Shown piece after piece: positions 9,906 to 18,940 of a stretch of 64,000 nt of DNA. Every line of letters begins with the position of its first letter. The stretch's first letter is position 1. Under the pieces are notes generated by a model that saw nothing but the letters and a program-made list of their open reading frames with translations, was not told where the DNA came from and did not search any database. Source of the DNA: Clostridia bacterium (GTDB lineage Bacteria; Bacillota; Clostridia; Monoglobales; Monoglobaceae); assembly GCA_900769795.1 (NCBI GenBank), contig CAAGHZ010000028.1:4238-68237 (forward strand). Reading direction: 5' to 3'. A program made the translations under genes and the position numbers.

Positions 9906-9927
9906 ATGGCACGCTATGACACTTTTA
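9906..9927 (+). repeat. 22-bp element shared with 63803-63824
   Basis: Twenty-two bases, beginning ATGGCACG and ending ACACTTTTA, occur here and, in reverse orientation, at 63803-63824 without a mismatch. Both copies sit 48 to 97 bases before the first gene of a phage- or toxin-related operon and point towards it. Inside is an imperfect direct repeat, GGCAC and GACAC, ten bases apart (one helical turn), and ATGACA could serve as a -35 element. Read as a shared promoter or regulator site; the exact match is seen, the function inferred. Confidence 0.75.
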
Positions 9928-9943
9928 GGTGGTGTATTATAAG
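9916..9943 (+). promoter_or_regulatory. Candidate promoter of the phage virion cassette
   Basis: ATGACA (9916-9921, inside the 22-bp repeat), a 16-base spacer and TATAAG (9938-9943). A leader of about 75 bases would follow, with a CCCC/GGGG hairpin near 9992-10011. The -35 is five of six to consensus; the -10 is weaker. Confidence 0.5.
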
Positions 9944-10024
9944 AGCGTGCAGTGGATGAACCATCAATCCCCGGGAACTGTACAAATAAGATTCCCCGCT
10001 ATCAAAGGGGAGAAAGGAGAAAAT

Positions 10025-10498
10025 ATGTTAGGTTTTGGTACAAACAAAAGACAGAGCGTGCCGAATATGAATTCCGTTGTAAACGGAGCAAATTCTGCGG
10101 CTTCAAACTACAAGGAGGAGGGTAACTTCGACAATGCGCAAAAAGAGGCGTACATAAACTCTAAAGTTCAGGAACTTGAAGAGCAGTGCCTTGAATTTTT
10201 GAAGAAGAACCCGAATTTTGACATGAGAGCAGAAATGGAAAATCCTGTTTTCAAGAATTATGTGTTAGGTTGTGGCCTCAGTATTGAGGATGCCTACATC
10301 CTCACTCACAAGGAAGAAATCTTCGGTGCCCTTGCGAATAAGACCGCAAAGCGTTCCGCGGTGAGTGACAGAATTGCTGAAAACGGTGCAGGTAAAAACA
10401 GCCCTGTTTCTGTAAAGAAAAACCCAAAGGATATGTCCGACAAGGAGATAGATGCCATAATTGCGAGAGTAAACCGTGGCGAAAAGATAAGTTTCTAA
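10025..10498 (+). CDS. Scaffold-like phage head assembly protein (putative)
   Basis: A 157-residue, charged, probably helical protein directly upstream of a major capsid protein, where phage scaffolds normally sit. ATG 10025 is chosen because AAAGGAG lies 7 bases before it; the longer frame from 9929 begins inside the promoter region. The middle contains EFLKKNPNFD and LSIEDAYILTHKEEI, and the end is KEIDAIIARVNRGEKISF, a basic helix of the kind scaffolds use to bind capsid. I recall similar proteins beside N4-gp56 type capsid genes in Clostridia but know no characterised member. The scaffold role is inference from position, size and composition. Confidence 0.55.
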   Translation: MLGFGTNKRQSVPNMNSVVNGANSAASNYKEEGNFDNAQKEAYINSKVQELEEQCLEFLKKNPNFDMRAEMENPVFKNYVLGCGLSIEDAYILTHKEEIFGALANKTAKRSAVSDRIAENGAGKNSPVSVKKNPKDMSDKEIDAIIARVNRGEKISF

Positions 10499-10541
10499 GA
10501 TAGGATAATCCCAAAATATCTAAAAGAAAAGGAGAATTTTT

Positions 10542-11780
10542 ATGAGCATAAACTACAATACTCAGACAACAACTACAAACAATGCAGGTAACAATCTTAC
10601 CGCAGAAATGAAGAACTATTATGACAGAGCTCTTATCCGATTTGCAACACCCAAGCTTGTTCACGCGCAGTTTGGACAGAAGAAGCCAATTCCTGCCGGC
10701 AACGGTAAGACAATTGAATTCAGAAAGTTCAATCCGCTTCCAAAGGCGCTGCGCCCTCTTACTGAAGGCGTAACCCCAAGCGGCAACAACCTTAATGTAA
10801 CAACTGTAGAATCTACGGTTGAACAGTATGGTGACTATGTTACACTTTCTGATATGCTTACACTTGCGTCTATTGACTCTGTTATCAATGAGACCCAGAC
10901 TGTTCTCGGTGATCAGGCAGGCCGTACACTTGATACAGTTATCCGCGAGAAGATTAATGCAGGTACTAACGTTCAGTACGGCGCAGGCAAGGCAGACAGA
11001 AGTTTGCTCGTCGGTGGACTTGCAACTTATGAGGATAACGATTACCTCAGCGTAAAGGCTGTAAAGAGAGCAGTTGCTACTCTTAAGAGAAATAATGCAA
11101 CACCTTTTAAGGATGGTTGCTATGTTGCAATCATTCACCCTGATGTTGCCAACGATTTGACCAACGATCCTGAGTGGAAGGCTGTAAAGCAGAACGTTGA
11201 CCCCGAGGATTGGTACAAGGGTGCAATCGGTAAAATCCACGGTGTTGTTTTCGTGGAGTCTACTGAGGCGAAGATCTTCTCTGCAAAGAACTTAAGAAAC
11301 GCAGAAGAGTTAGAAGTTGGCGGTCCTAAAACATTGACAGTCGCGTCTGTTTCAGACAAGACAATCACAATTAAAGAAGATTTGTCAGAGGCTGATGCAT
11401 CGGCACTTGCGGGCAGAAACATCCAGATTGACGGCTTTGATTATTCAATCGTAAATGCTGTGGCAGGCGATGCAGGCGCTGCAACAATTACTATCGCAGA
11501 GACACCTGATGCGGCTGTTTCTGCAAACACTGTGATATACCCCGGTGGCGCAGGTGCTGATGGAAGAGATGTATATTCTACACTCTTTATCGGTCAGAAC
11601 GCTTATGGTGTAACAAACATCGAAGGTGGCGGACTTGAGACAATTCTCAAGCAGAAGGGTAGCGCCGGCACAGGCGACCCGCTCGACCAGAGAAGTACTG
11701 TTGGCTGGAAAGCTACACAGACTGCAGAGATTCTCTCGCCTGAGTTTATGGTAAGAGTCGAGACAACCTGCAGTTATTAA
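10542..11780 (+). CDS. N4-gp56 family major capsid protein
   Basis: A 412-residue major capsid protein of the N4-gp56 family, HK97-fold coat proteins that build icosahedral heads. The N-terminal block is diagnostic: NNLTAEMKNYYDRALI, HAQFGQKKPIPAG, KTIEFRKFNPLPKAL, PLTEGVTP and VEQYGDYVTLSD. The centre has IREKINAGTNVQYG and the end has TVGWKATQTAEIL, both usual in the family. A region near 270-330 (LTVASVSDKTITIKEDLSEA onwards) looks like an inserted surface domain. A strong AAAGGAG precedes the ATG. It is intact and at normal length, with no frameshift. No terminase or portal gene lies nearby, which is unusual for this family. Confidence 0.9.
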   Translation: MSINYNTQTTTTNNAGNNLTAEMKNYYDRALIRFATPKLVHAQFGQKKPIPAGNGKTIEFRKFNPLPKALRPLTEGVTPSGNNLNVTTVESTVEQYGDYVTLSDMLTLASIDSVINETQTVLGDQAGRTLDTVIREKINAGTNVQYGAGKADRSLLVGGLATYEDNDYLSVKAVKRAVATLKRNNATPFKDGCYVAIIHPDVANDLTNDPEWKAVKQNVDPEDWYKGAIGKIHGVVFVESTEAKIFSAKNLRNAEELEVGGPKTLTVASVSDKTITIKEDLSEADASALAGRNIQIDGFDYSIVNAVAGDAGAATITIAETPDAAVSANTVIYPGGAGADGRDVYSTLFIGQNAYGVTNIEGGGLETILKQKGSAGTGDPLDQRSTVGWKATQTAEILSPEFMVRVETTCSY

Positions 11781-11787
11781 TTGAAAA

Positions 11788-11808
11788 GGGGCGGAATAAA
11801 TCCGCCCC
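11788..11808 (+). other. Hairpin after the capsid gene, no T tract
   Basis: GGGGCGGA (11788-11795) pairs with TCCGCCCC (11801-11808) over a 5-base loop, eight bases after the capsid stop. No U run follows, so it is more likely an RNA-stabilising or processing hairpin, or a partial terminator setting capsid expression above the rest. Confidence 0.6.
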
Positions 11809-11836
11809 CCAAATATAAGCCAAAGGAGGAATAAAA

Positions 11837-12088
11837 ATGGCAGCAAAAAACAATACAAAGACAAAAGCAGAGAAGATAGAGGCTTTTTATAACGAGCTTG
11901 TACCGGTAATGCTTATAAAGGATAATGCGAAGTACAAGGATGATGTGACCGTGACAGTTAACGGCACAAATTATCAGTTGCAGCGCGGGGTTCAGGTAAT
12001 GGTGCCAAGATGCGTTGCCCTTGTGATAGAACGTAGCCGCATACAGGAACTTGAGGCTCAGGTGTATATGGACAGTTTGAAAGGATAG
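11837..12088 (+). CDS. Small virion-cassette protein, 83 residues, function unknown
   Basis: A small protein between the capsid and connector-like genes. After a lysine-rich start it holds a compact predicted beta segment, VTVTVNGTNYQLQRGVQVMV, then a helix ending SRIQELEAQVYMDSLKG. Small proteins with a VNGxxYxxxRG core commonly follow capsid genes in Firmicutes phages. A head decoration or stabilising role is possible but not shown. AAAGGAGG lies 8 bases before the ATG, and the next gene begins 7 bases after the stop, so the genes are tightly linked. Confidence 0.7.
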   Translation: MAAKNNTKTKAEKIEAFYNELVPVMLIKDNAKYKDDVTVTVNGTNYQLQRGVQVMVPRCVALVIERSRIQELEAQVYMDSLKG

Positions 12089-12095
12089 GTGAAAT

Positions 12096-12881
12096 ATGGA
12101 GATATTAAGGGCGATCGAGAGAGCCGACGCACTCTGCCCCAACCCCTATACCTTAGAGGAGAAACTGTGCTGGTGTGATGAAGTAACCGCCCAGCTGCGT
12201 CGGGAGATTATAAAAGTATATGATATGATAGAAACCGAGATAGACGAGAGCGGAAATGTTATGCTGCCGGATGACATTCCTTTCGAGAGGGTTGAAAATC
12301 TGTTTTACGGAAACCAGGTTTTAGAGAAACAGGATTTTCGAAGTTTTATGTCAAGGCTGAGCGATACTGATATAAAGTATACCATCCCTAAAAAAATCAG
12401 GGCGGTCTATCTGGATTTGCCAAAGCCTATATTAAGGCTTGAAATCAAAGGTGAATTCAATACAAGCGAGAACTTAATAGAAATCACAGCGTCGCCCTTT
12501 GCAGAGGGTGACAAAATAGAGGTTTGCGTTCTTACTGATATTGATGACGAGCCAAAATGGGAGACGGCAATGTGTGCTTATATAGTAGAGAGGTTTAATG
12601 ATAAAATTCTGCTTGATGGTGATTTGCTGGAGGCGCAGACTATGGCACCTCTTGCAATAAGAAGGGTTATTACGGACTTTACTGCCATTGATGAGGCACC
12701 CTATGACTCTATGTATATAGAGTATATTCTTGCAAAGATGGCTCTCTATCAACATGATTACACCGGCTATAACGCTCATATGACGCAGTTTAACAGTTTG
12801 TATGAGACTCTGCGCAGAGAATATAAAACTCGCAGTCCTCTTACAAATCAGGTGAATTTTAAGAATTATAGCCGTATTTAG
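12096..12881 (+). CDS. Phage head-tail connector/adaptor-like protein
   Basis: A 261-residue protein in the position of the head-tail adaptor. The N-terminal helix ADALCPNPYTLEEKLCWCDE and the C-terminal helical region YIEYILAKMALYQHDY...FNSLYETLRREYKTRSP fit adaptor-type proteins of podovirus-like elements as I remember them. The middle is rich in beta strands (residues 105-195) and could be an inserted domain. No catalytic motif is seen. GATAGGTG precedes the ATG. The connector label rests on gene order and general resemblance, not a firm family match. Confidence 0.55.
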   Translation: MEILRAIERADALCPNPYTLEEKLCWCDEVTAQLRREIIKVYDMIETEIDESGNVMLPDDIPFERVENLFYGNQVLEKQDFRSFMSRLSDTDIKYTIPKKIRAVYLDLPKPILRLEIKGEFNTSENLIEITASPFAEGDKIEVCVLTDIDDEPKWETAMCAYIVERFNDKILLDGDLLEAQTMAPLAIRRVITDFTAIDEAPYDSMYIEYILAKMALYQHDYTGYNAHMTQFNSLYETLRREYKTRSPLTNQVNFKNYSRI

Positions 12882-12904
12882 CGGCAGAAAACGGAGGCAG
12901 AAAA

Positions 12905-14563
12905 ATGTTATTACCACGCTTTGAGGCGAAAGAAAATACAAAAGTTCAGCTCAGTGTTTTTGCGGGGCTGAACCAAAGAGACAAAATATCAGACACGGAA
13001 CTTACCCATATGGTAAATATGTCGGCTGATGCAGTGCCGGCTCTGTCCCCCAGAGAGCCAAGAAAATTTGTGGCAAATGTTGCGGGTGCTACCGCTGTTT
13101 GTGCGCCGGAGTACACAGGTGGAGAACTTTCTGCCTTCACAGGGGTAAGGGGCACCACCTTTTACTATAACGGCAAAGCGATGGGCGGAGCCCTGAGCGA
13201 AGGGACAAAATCAATAGCGGATTTCAACGGGAAGATTTGTATCTTTCCTGATAAGGTCTACTATGATTATATGCCAAACCCTGATACGGGTGAGGTAAGT
13301 GATGCTCTTGTTTCGATGGAAAAATCCATAACTGTATCGGGGGCAAAACTATATTCAAACTATAACGAGGTAACGGGAGAGTATACATCCTATATCTCGG
13401 CAAATGGTGCGGACTTTGATAAAAACTTTTCGGTTGGTGACAGTATTGTTATCGCAGGTAGCAGTAAATCAAAGAACAACACAAAAGTTGTGTCGGGGCG
13501 AAAGGATTTTGCATCCGATAATGACATAGTAAGTGTTGTTGCAGAAAAAGTTGCACCCACCCGTATAGATCTTGTAATGTACAACAAAAAGGGAAAAAAG
13601 ATGACATTTGACAATGTGGCAGAGGCAAATAAAATCACTTTAAAGAGGGCTATCCCCGATATGGATCACATTTGTGTCCATAACAACCGTCTGTGGGGAA
13701 CAGCAGTATCCGGCGAGTGTGTTTATGCATCTAAACTTGGAGATTGTACCAACTTTTATTCCTACGCGGGCTTATCTGATGACAGTTGGTATGGCTCTGT
13801 CGGCACAGGCGGAGGGTTTACGGGGATTTGCAGTTATCGCAGTGCGGTTGTTGCATTTAAACGCGGATGTATCCACCACATCTACGGAGATGCTCCGGTA
13901 AACTTCTCAATGCCAAAGCAAACGGCAGGGGGTTGTATCGACGCAAGAAGCATAAGTGAGATAAGCGGAGTTTTATACTATCTGTCTTTTGATGGATTTA
14001 AAGCATACAGTGGCGGTGAGCCTTATGATATCTCGCCAAAACTTAAACACAGATATATATCCTGTGCATCAGGAAGTGATGGCAGACATTATATTGCATC
14101 AGCAGTGAGGGAGGATGGAGAAAGAGATGTTCTTGTATATACTCCCGAGATTGATGTGTGGGTAAGAGAGGATGATGCGCCCTTTATAGATTTTTGCAGT
14201 TATAACGGAGAGGTATACGGTATAACCGATGAAGAAATGTATAAAATGAGAGGCGGAAACACCAGAACAAACTGGAGTGTTACGTCCAAGCGTTTTACCT
14301 ATGATGTTATGGACCATAAGGGGATGTCGTGTATGTGGATAAGGACAGATATGGATAAAGACTCTGTATTGCGAGTACTTGTTTCAAGAGATGGAGGCGA
14401 GTTTGAGTTGTGCAAGGAGATTGCAGGCGCAGGATTTTTAGTCCATCGCATCCCTGTAAGATTTGGTAAATGTGAAAGTTTTCGCGTTATGCTTGAAGGA
14501 GTGGGCAAAGCAATTGTTCATGATGTTGAGATAACAACTCACAATGGGGGAAGAACAATGTAA
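12905..14563 (+). CDS. Beta-propeller-like phage tail nozzle/stabilisation protein (putative)
   Basis: A 552-residue beta-rich protein. Residues 245-275 contain MDHICVHNNRLWGT and VYASKLGDCTNFYSY, blocks I associate with tail tubular protein B (T7 gp12) and P22 gp10-like nozzle proteins. Later repeats such as GVLYYLSFDGFKAYSGG and YNGEVYGITDEEMYKM look like propeller blades. Gene order (capsid, small protein, connector, propeller) matches short-tailed phages. A GGAGG lies 9 bases before the ATG. It ends 35 bases before the last cassette gene. It would form the tail tube end or plug of a short-tailed particle. The fold is inferred from motif rhythm only. Confidence 0.6.
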   Translation: MLLPRFEAKENTKVQLSVFAGLNQRDKISDTELTHMVNMSADAVPALSPREPRKFVANVAGATAVCAPEYTGGELSAFTGVRGTTFYYNGKAMGGALSEGTKSIADFNGKICIFPDKVYYDYMPNPDTGEVSDALVSMEKSITVSGAKLYSNYNEVTGEYTSYISANGADFDKNFSVGDSIVIAGSSKSKNNTKVVSGRKDFASDNDIVSVVAEKVAPTRIDLVMYNKKGKKMTFDNVAEANKITLKRAIPDMDHICVHNNRLWGTAVSGECVYASKLGDCTNFYSYAGLSDDSWYGSVGTGGGFTGICSYRSAVVAFKRGCIHHIYGDAPVNFSMPKQTAGGCIDARSISEISGVLYYLSFDGFKAYSGGEPYDISPKLKHRYISCASGSDGRHYIASAVREDGERDVLVYTPEIDVWVREDDAPFIDFCSYNGEVYGITDEEMYKMRGGNTRTNWSVTSKRFTYDVMDHKGMSCMWIRTDMDKDSVLRVLVSRDGGEFELCKEIAGAGFLVHRIPVRFGKCESFRVMLEGVGKAIVHDVEITTHNGGRTM

Positions 14564-14598
14564 GCCCGTTTAGATGAGCGCGGAGAAAGGAGAAGTAA

Positions 14599-15777
14599 AT
14601 GAGTAAACTTATAAATGAGAAGCAAAAAGAAACAGACAAGGTTGAAGTGCCAAAGTCGGGCGATGCGGTCGGCATAAGAGCGACTCTTAACAACATGGGC
14701 TTTTCTAACTCTGACATCGGATATGATGGTGCAAAAGGGGTTGTTACCCTCAAGGGTAAGGCACTTATAAAACCGAGTTATCTGGATGATGAGGCAGGGG
14801 TATCCTATGCAAAAGAGTCGGATATACAAAAGAGTCTTGTTGATTATCACAGTGGCAGCAGTAACCCAATTGTAAGGGTAAGCGATGCATATGCAGAGAC
14901 TGCGGGCAAATACGGTCTTGGTGCAGATGCTCTGACTTACGGCAATGGCACAGTGTCAATAGGCGGGCTGCCGCTTGATATTTTGTATATAGATGACAGC
15001 GGTAAATCCTGGGCATGGAGAGATGATGTTACATCGCTGACGGAAAAATATGCAAAAGGATTGGGCGTGGAGTCCCCTACAGAACTTGCAAGAGACTACG
15101 CCGATAAGTATCTCGATGATATATGGGACAGACTCGGTGAAATATATGACCGTAAGGAGTTTTCCTATGATCCGGATGAAGATCCTGTTTATCTTGCCTA
15201 TAAGCAGAAGTACCTCACAGAGGGAGACAGAGCAAGCCGTGATGCTATGGCAAATTACTCGGCGCTGACAGGCGGATATACAAACTCTGCGGCAGTAACT
15301 GCAGGCGCAATGGTAAATCAGTATTACGCTCAGCAACTGTCAGATGTTATCCCTACCCTTGCAGAACAGGCGTATCAGCGCTATTATGACAGTTTTAAGA
15401 CAGAACTTGATGTAATTGACAAAATGGTTGATGTATATAAGACCGATTATGATATTGCGGCAAAAGCAAATCAGGCGGCAAGGGATAATGCCAACCTTTC
15501 GACGGCTGCTGCAACAGAGCGAGATGACGCGGCGTACGAGAGGGAGCAGCAAGCCTATGAACGCTACTGGGAAGAGAAGTTCAACAATCAGAAGTATGAC
15601 ACTCAGGAGAGAGAAAATTACTGGTCAGAAATTTTTAATCCTGTAAAACTTGAGGGAGAAATGCTTGATAATAACCAAAAAGGAATTTATAACGAGTATT
15701 ACAGAAGATTGATTGAAGAAGAACTTGAGGGTAAGGAACTTTCAAACCAAAAGTTAAGGGCTATGCTCGGGTATTAA
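14599..15777 (+). CDS. Internal-virion/tail-like protein, function unknown
   Basis: A 392-residue protein closing the cassette. Residues 25-60 (GIRATLNNMGFSNSDIGYDG) and about 105-150 resemble small repeated alpha/beta modules. Residues 190-270 carry a block I have often seen in Firmicutes prophages: FSYDPDEDPVYLAYKQKY, SALTGGYTNSAAVTAG and IPTLAEQAYQRYYD. The last 110 residues are long, charged helix, probably coiled coil. Abundant alanine and tyrosine in amphipathic stretches would suit an internal or ejected virion protein, but no biochemical role is known to me. AAAGGAG precedes the ATG. A terminator follows at once, so this is the end of the operon. Confidence 0.6.
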   Translation: MSKLINEKQKETDKVEVPKSGDAVGIRATLNNMGFSNSDIGYDGAKGVVTLKGKALIKPSYLDDEAGVSYAKESDIQKSLVDYHSGSSNPIVRVSDAYAETAGKYGLGADALTYGNGTVSIGGLPLDILYIDDSGKSWAWRDDVTSLTEKYAKGLGVESPTELARDYADKYLDDIWDRLGEIYDRKEFSYDPDEDPVYLAYKQKYLTEGDRASRDAMANYSALTGGYTNSAAVTAGAMVNQYYAQQLSDVIPTLAEQAYQRYYDSFKTELDVIDKMVDVYKTDYDIAAKANQAARDNANLSTAAATERDDAAYEREQQAYERYWEEKFNNQKYDTQERENYWSEIFNPVKLEGEMLDNNQKGIYNEYYRRLIEEELEGKELSNQKLRAMLGY

Positions 15778-15780
15778 AAA

Positions 15781-15822
15781 AGAGGCGCCATAAGAGTACA
15801 TCTCTTATGGCGCCTCTTTTTG
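15781..15822. terminator. Strong bidirectional terminator
   Basis: AGAGGCGCCATAAGAG (15781-15796) pairs perfectly with 15802-15817 over a 5-base loop, with A and T runs on either side. It ends the virion cassette and the convergent mannosidase gene. Confidence 0.95.
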
Positions 15823-15827
15823 TTGGT

Positions 15828-18800
15828 TTATTTAGGTTCAATCATTATTGTTACTATTTCAAAGGTTGAGACATCTGCAGAAATTGTACGACTGTTTGTG
15901 ACTTCAAGCTCTCTCAGTTTGTTTTCCATAAGGTCACAAAGATAAGCGCTCTCTATGTCAAAACCAAAGGTGAACTCTGCGGTGCCTCTGCGGTTGTATG
16001 AGTCATATGCGCGGATAATGATGCCGTCATTGTCCTCGGCCTTCTTTACTGTTTCGATAATAACATTTGGCTTGTTGCACGAAACAAGGCTAAAGGTGTC
16101 GTCGATACTGCCGTTGCCTGATGCGGATACAGCAACGAGTGGTCTGTTGAGCAGATATGCCTGCTCGATTGTGCTGCCTACTTTGTGGTTGCCAATATGG
16201 GGCAACAGAGAATAAGTAAATGTATGCTCGCATCTGTCGGCGCCATCCCATGGGTATGTACCACATTTGAGGAGGGTGAGTTTTAGTGTGCTGCCCTCTG
16301 CACTGTGACCATACTTGCAGTTGTTGAGGAGTGATACTCCATAGTCATCCTCTGAAATATCTGCCCATTTGTGTGCACAGACTTCAAACTTTGCCGCATC
16401 CCAGGATGTGTTTTGGTGGGTTGGTCTCTCGACAGAGCCAAACTGAGTCTCGTAGGTGGCTTTGTCTGAATGAATATTGAGAGGGAAGGCGGTTTTAAGG
16501 ACAATGTGGCTCTCCTGCCAGTTAATCTTTGTTTCAAAGTCAATTCTTGGATTGTTATCATATACATAGATGTCTTGTTGTATCGTAGAGTTCAGGAACT
16601 TTCGCACTATACGATATCCTGCTCTTGCACCGTCGCAGATTGGCTCTGCGGATTGTACGTCGCTAACTTCCCACATTTTTTGTTTGTAGTAGGCAGAGAG
16701 TTCCCAGTTGTCGAATTGATATGGCAAATCCTCAAAGGCTTCGAGTCTGTTTGCAACGCATCCCGGTTTTATAACTTGACGATTGTTTTTCTTGTCATAG
16801 ATAGATGCAATGTTGCAGTTGGCATCAAAGTCAATCTTATAATATGTGTTTTCTATACATCTGTCCTGAACTTTGACGTTGTTTGCAAAGTCTATTTCTT
16901 TGATGGTAGTCCATCCAAGTGGTGGGACTTCGGTTACATAACCAACCTTGCCGTTTGCAAGGACGTATCCGTCGGTTGCAAAGGAGTTGGGGTTATACAC
17001 AACCGTGCCGCTATGTTTATCAACGCCTGATGCAATGGCACAGAGCGCATCTGAAATAATTTCGCCGCAGGAGTTGCGTACATTAGCGTACTGCTCGTCA
17101 GAGTCGTCATAAACCTCTTTGATAGAAGAGCCGGGGATAATATCGTGGAACTGATTGAGCAATACTGTCTTCCAGAGGGAGTTGATTTCTTTCTGCGGAT
17201 AGGTCTTGCCAAAGAGAAGGCTCTGCATAGCAGACAGTTGTTCTGCGTTTTGTAACAAGAACTCACAATCACGATTGTTCTTTTTGTTTTTGGCAACCGA
17301 GGTATAGGTGCCGCGGTGGAATTCAAGATATAACTCGCCTACCCAACGAGGGAGTTTCTTGAGTTTTTTGGAGTTTTCCATAAAGTCACTTTCAAGTTTA
17401 TTAAGATACTCGCTTGCAGGCTCTATAACGACCTTAGGGATTCCCGGCAGACCATACGTCATTCTGCGGTAGTATTCAAGCATTTTTGGGGTTGTACCAC
17501 CGCCTCCGTCTCCGTAGCCAAATGTAATCAGACTGCGATTTGAATATTCCTTTTGTTGAAAACGGTTGTGCGAGCCAAGGGCGCGGGCAGGAGTGATGTT
17601 GCCTACATAGGTGGCAGTGGTCTCGCCATCGGGTTGCCGGGGGTTATAATCCTGCTCGGTCAGGAAGGAGGTAAATATTTCCGTTCCGTCAAGGCCCTCC
17701 CACATAAAGACATCGTAGGGCATACGGTTTTGTTCGTTCCAGCTGATTTTAGAGGTTACAAACTTGTCGACACCTGACTTTTTAAGTATCTGTGGCAGAG
17801 CCGCAGAATAGCCGAAAACATCGGGAAGCCAAAGGACATTGCTGTCCACGTTGAATTCTTCTTTAAAAAATCTTTTGCCAAACATTACCTGACGAACAAG
17901 GCTCTCGCCTGATGTCAAGTTGCAGTCTGCTTCAAGCCACATTGCACCCTCAGGCTCAAAACGTCCTTTAGCGACCATTTCTTTAATTCTGCCATAAAGT
18001 TCGGGATCGTTTTTCTTTACATACTCATAAAGTTGAGGCTGAGATGACATAAAGATATACTCGGGATAACGTCTTATTAATTCAAGAGCCGTTGCAAAGG
18101 AGCGCTGTGCCTTTTCTTCTGTCTGGGCAAGAGTCCAGAGCCATGCCACATCAATGTGGGTGTGGCCTATGCAACTGACAATAGCATCAGATTTGCCGCA
18201 GGCTTTTTCGTAGTATTCTTCTTTGAGATATTTTGCAGATTCTTCTATGGATGCATAGAACTCGTCGCTATAGTTTTGACGCAAATCCAAAAGATTGCAG
18301 GCAAGCTCTAAATGCTTTAAGGTGGTGACATAGTCATCGCTTTTTGGGTGGAGAAGGTCAAGGGTTTCCGCAGGAACCTGAATGTCATAATAAAGACTCT
18401 CTACTGCAGAACTTACAGTAACCAGAGCCGCAGAAAGATTAAGGGTTGAAGAGTCTTCCGGCGAATCGAAACGTGTAAGAATATCATTGGGCTTTCCGGT
18501 GTAAAGGTTAATATATACGTCATATTCTTTGTCAAATTCAAGGAGGCAATCTGTATGGTTTGTGTCAAGACCTTGTGTCAGAACTCCGTTTATATAAAGC
18601 ATACACTGAGGGTTGCTGGCATCCCAACCGCCCTCCTTGCCTGTTTTTAGTTCAAAATAAAGCTTGTGGTCGGCAGAGGGCTGCTTTGGTGTCTTTATTT
18701 TTTTGTATAACCAAAAGTGCCTGTCTGCTCCCTTTATTTGTGCGCCAAAAGGAAGAGTGCCCCAACTGTTATCCGGCATTGGCGGACGAGCATCTCCTTT

Positions 18801-18911
18801 GTAACCACATTCAGTGTAATCAAAATAATCTATCGGTTGCTTGTCAACAACGATAAGACTTTTGAGATGATTTGCGGTTGTATTTATTTTTTCTTTTACA
18901 AAGTTGTTCAA
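15828..18911 (-). CDS. GH38 family alpha-mannosidase
   Basis: A 1027-residue retaining alpha-mannosidase for host or fungal N-glycans and manno-oligosaccharides. GH38 landmarks are GHTHIDVAWLWT (zinc-binding His and Asp), WLEADCNL, WLPDVFGYSAALPQIL with the nucleophile Asp, and FHDIIPGSSI. The central three-helix bundle and large C-terminal beta domain complete the normal length. No signal peptide, so cytoplasmic. The start is probably TTG at 18911, since AAGGAG lies 10 bases before it and homologues begin near here; an upstream extension to 18959 would run through the promoter. It diverges from an AraC-type gene, the likely regulator, and sits near a GH29 gene. Confidence 0.92.
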   Translation of the reverse strand: MNNFVKEKINTTANHLKSLIVVDKQPIDYFDYTECGYKGDARPPMPDNSWGTLPFGAQIKGADRHFWLYKKIKTPKQPSADHKLYFELKTGKEGGWDASNPQCMLYINGVLTQGLDTNHTDCLLEFDKEYDVYINLYTGKPNDILTRFDSPEDSSTLNLSAALVTVSSAVESLYYDIQVPAETLDLLHPKSDDYVTTLKHLELACNLLDLRQNYSDEFYASIEESAKYLKEEYYEKACGKSDAIVSCIGHTHIDVAWLWTLAQTEEKAQRSFATALELIRRYPEYIFMSSQPQLYEYVKKNDPELYGRIKEMVAKGRFEPEGAMWLEADCNLTSGESLVRQVMFGKRFFKEEFNVDSNVLWLPDVFGYSAALPQILKKSGVDKFVTSKISWNEQNRMPYDVFMWEGLDGTEIFTSFLTEQDYNPRQPDGETTATYVGNITPARALGSHNRFQQKEYSNRSLITFGYGDGGGGTTPKMLEYYRRMTYGLPGIPKVVIEPASEYLNKLESDFMENSKKLKKLPRWVGELYLEFHRGTYTSVAKNKKNNRDCEFLLQNAEQLSAMQSLLFGKTYPQKEINSLWKTVLLNQFHDIIPGSSIKEVYDDSDEQYANVRNSCGEIISDALCAIASGVDKHSGTVVYNPNSFATDGYVLANGKVGYVTEVPPLGWTTIKEIDFANNVKVQDRCIENTYYKIDFDANCNIASIYDKKNNRQVIKPGCVANRLEAFEDLPYQFDNWELSAYYKQKMWEVSDVQSAEPICDGARAGYRIVRKFLNSTIQQDIYVYDNNPRIDFETKINWQESHIVLKTAFPLNIHSDKATYETQFGSVERPTHQNTSWDAAKFEVCAHKWADISEDDYGVSLLNNCKYGHSAEGSTLKLTLLKCGTYPWDGADRCEHTFTYSLLPHIGNHKVGSTIEQAYLLNRPLVAVSASGNGSIDDTFSLVSCNKPNVIIETVKKAEDNDGIIIRAYDSYNRRGTAEFTFGFDIESAYLCDLMENKLRELEVTNSRTISADVSTFEIVTIMIEPK

Positions 18912-18940
18912 TATAAGCCAACTCCTTATTAAACATATTT

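Noticed and set aside
9907..9927. Sigma-54 promoter in the 22-bp element
   Set aside because: TGGCACG fits the -24 half, but the expected TTGC at -12 is replaced by GACA, so the GC step is missing.
10302..11240. 312-codon minus-strand frame over the scaffold and capsid genes
   Set aside because: It mirrors the capsid coding frame, has no ribosome site, and its translation is cysteine- and leucine-rich without a domain.
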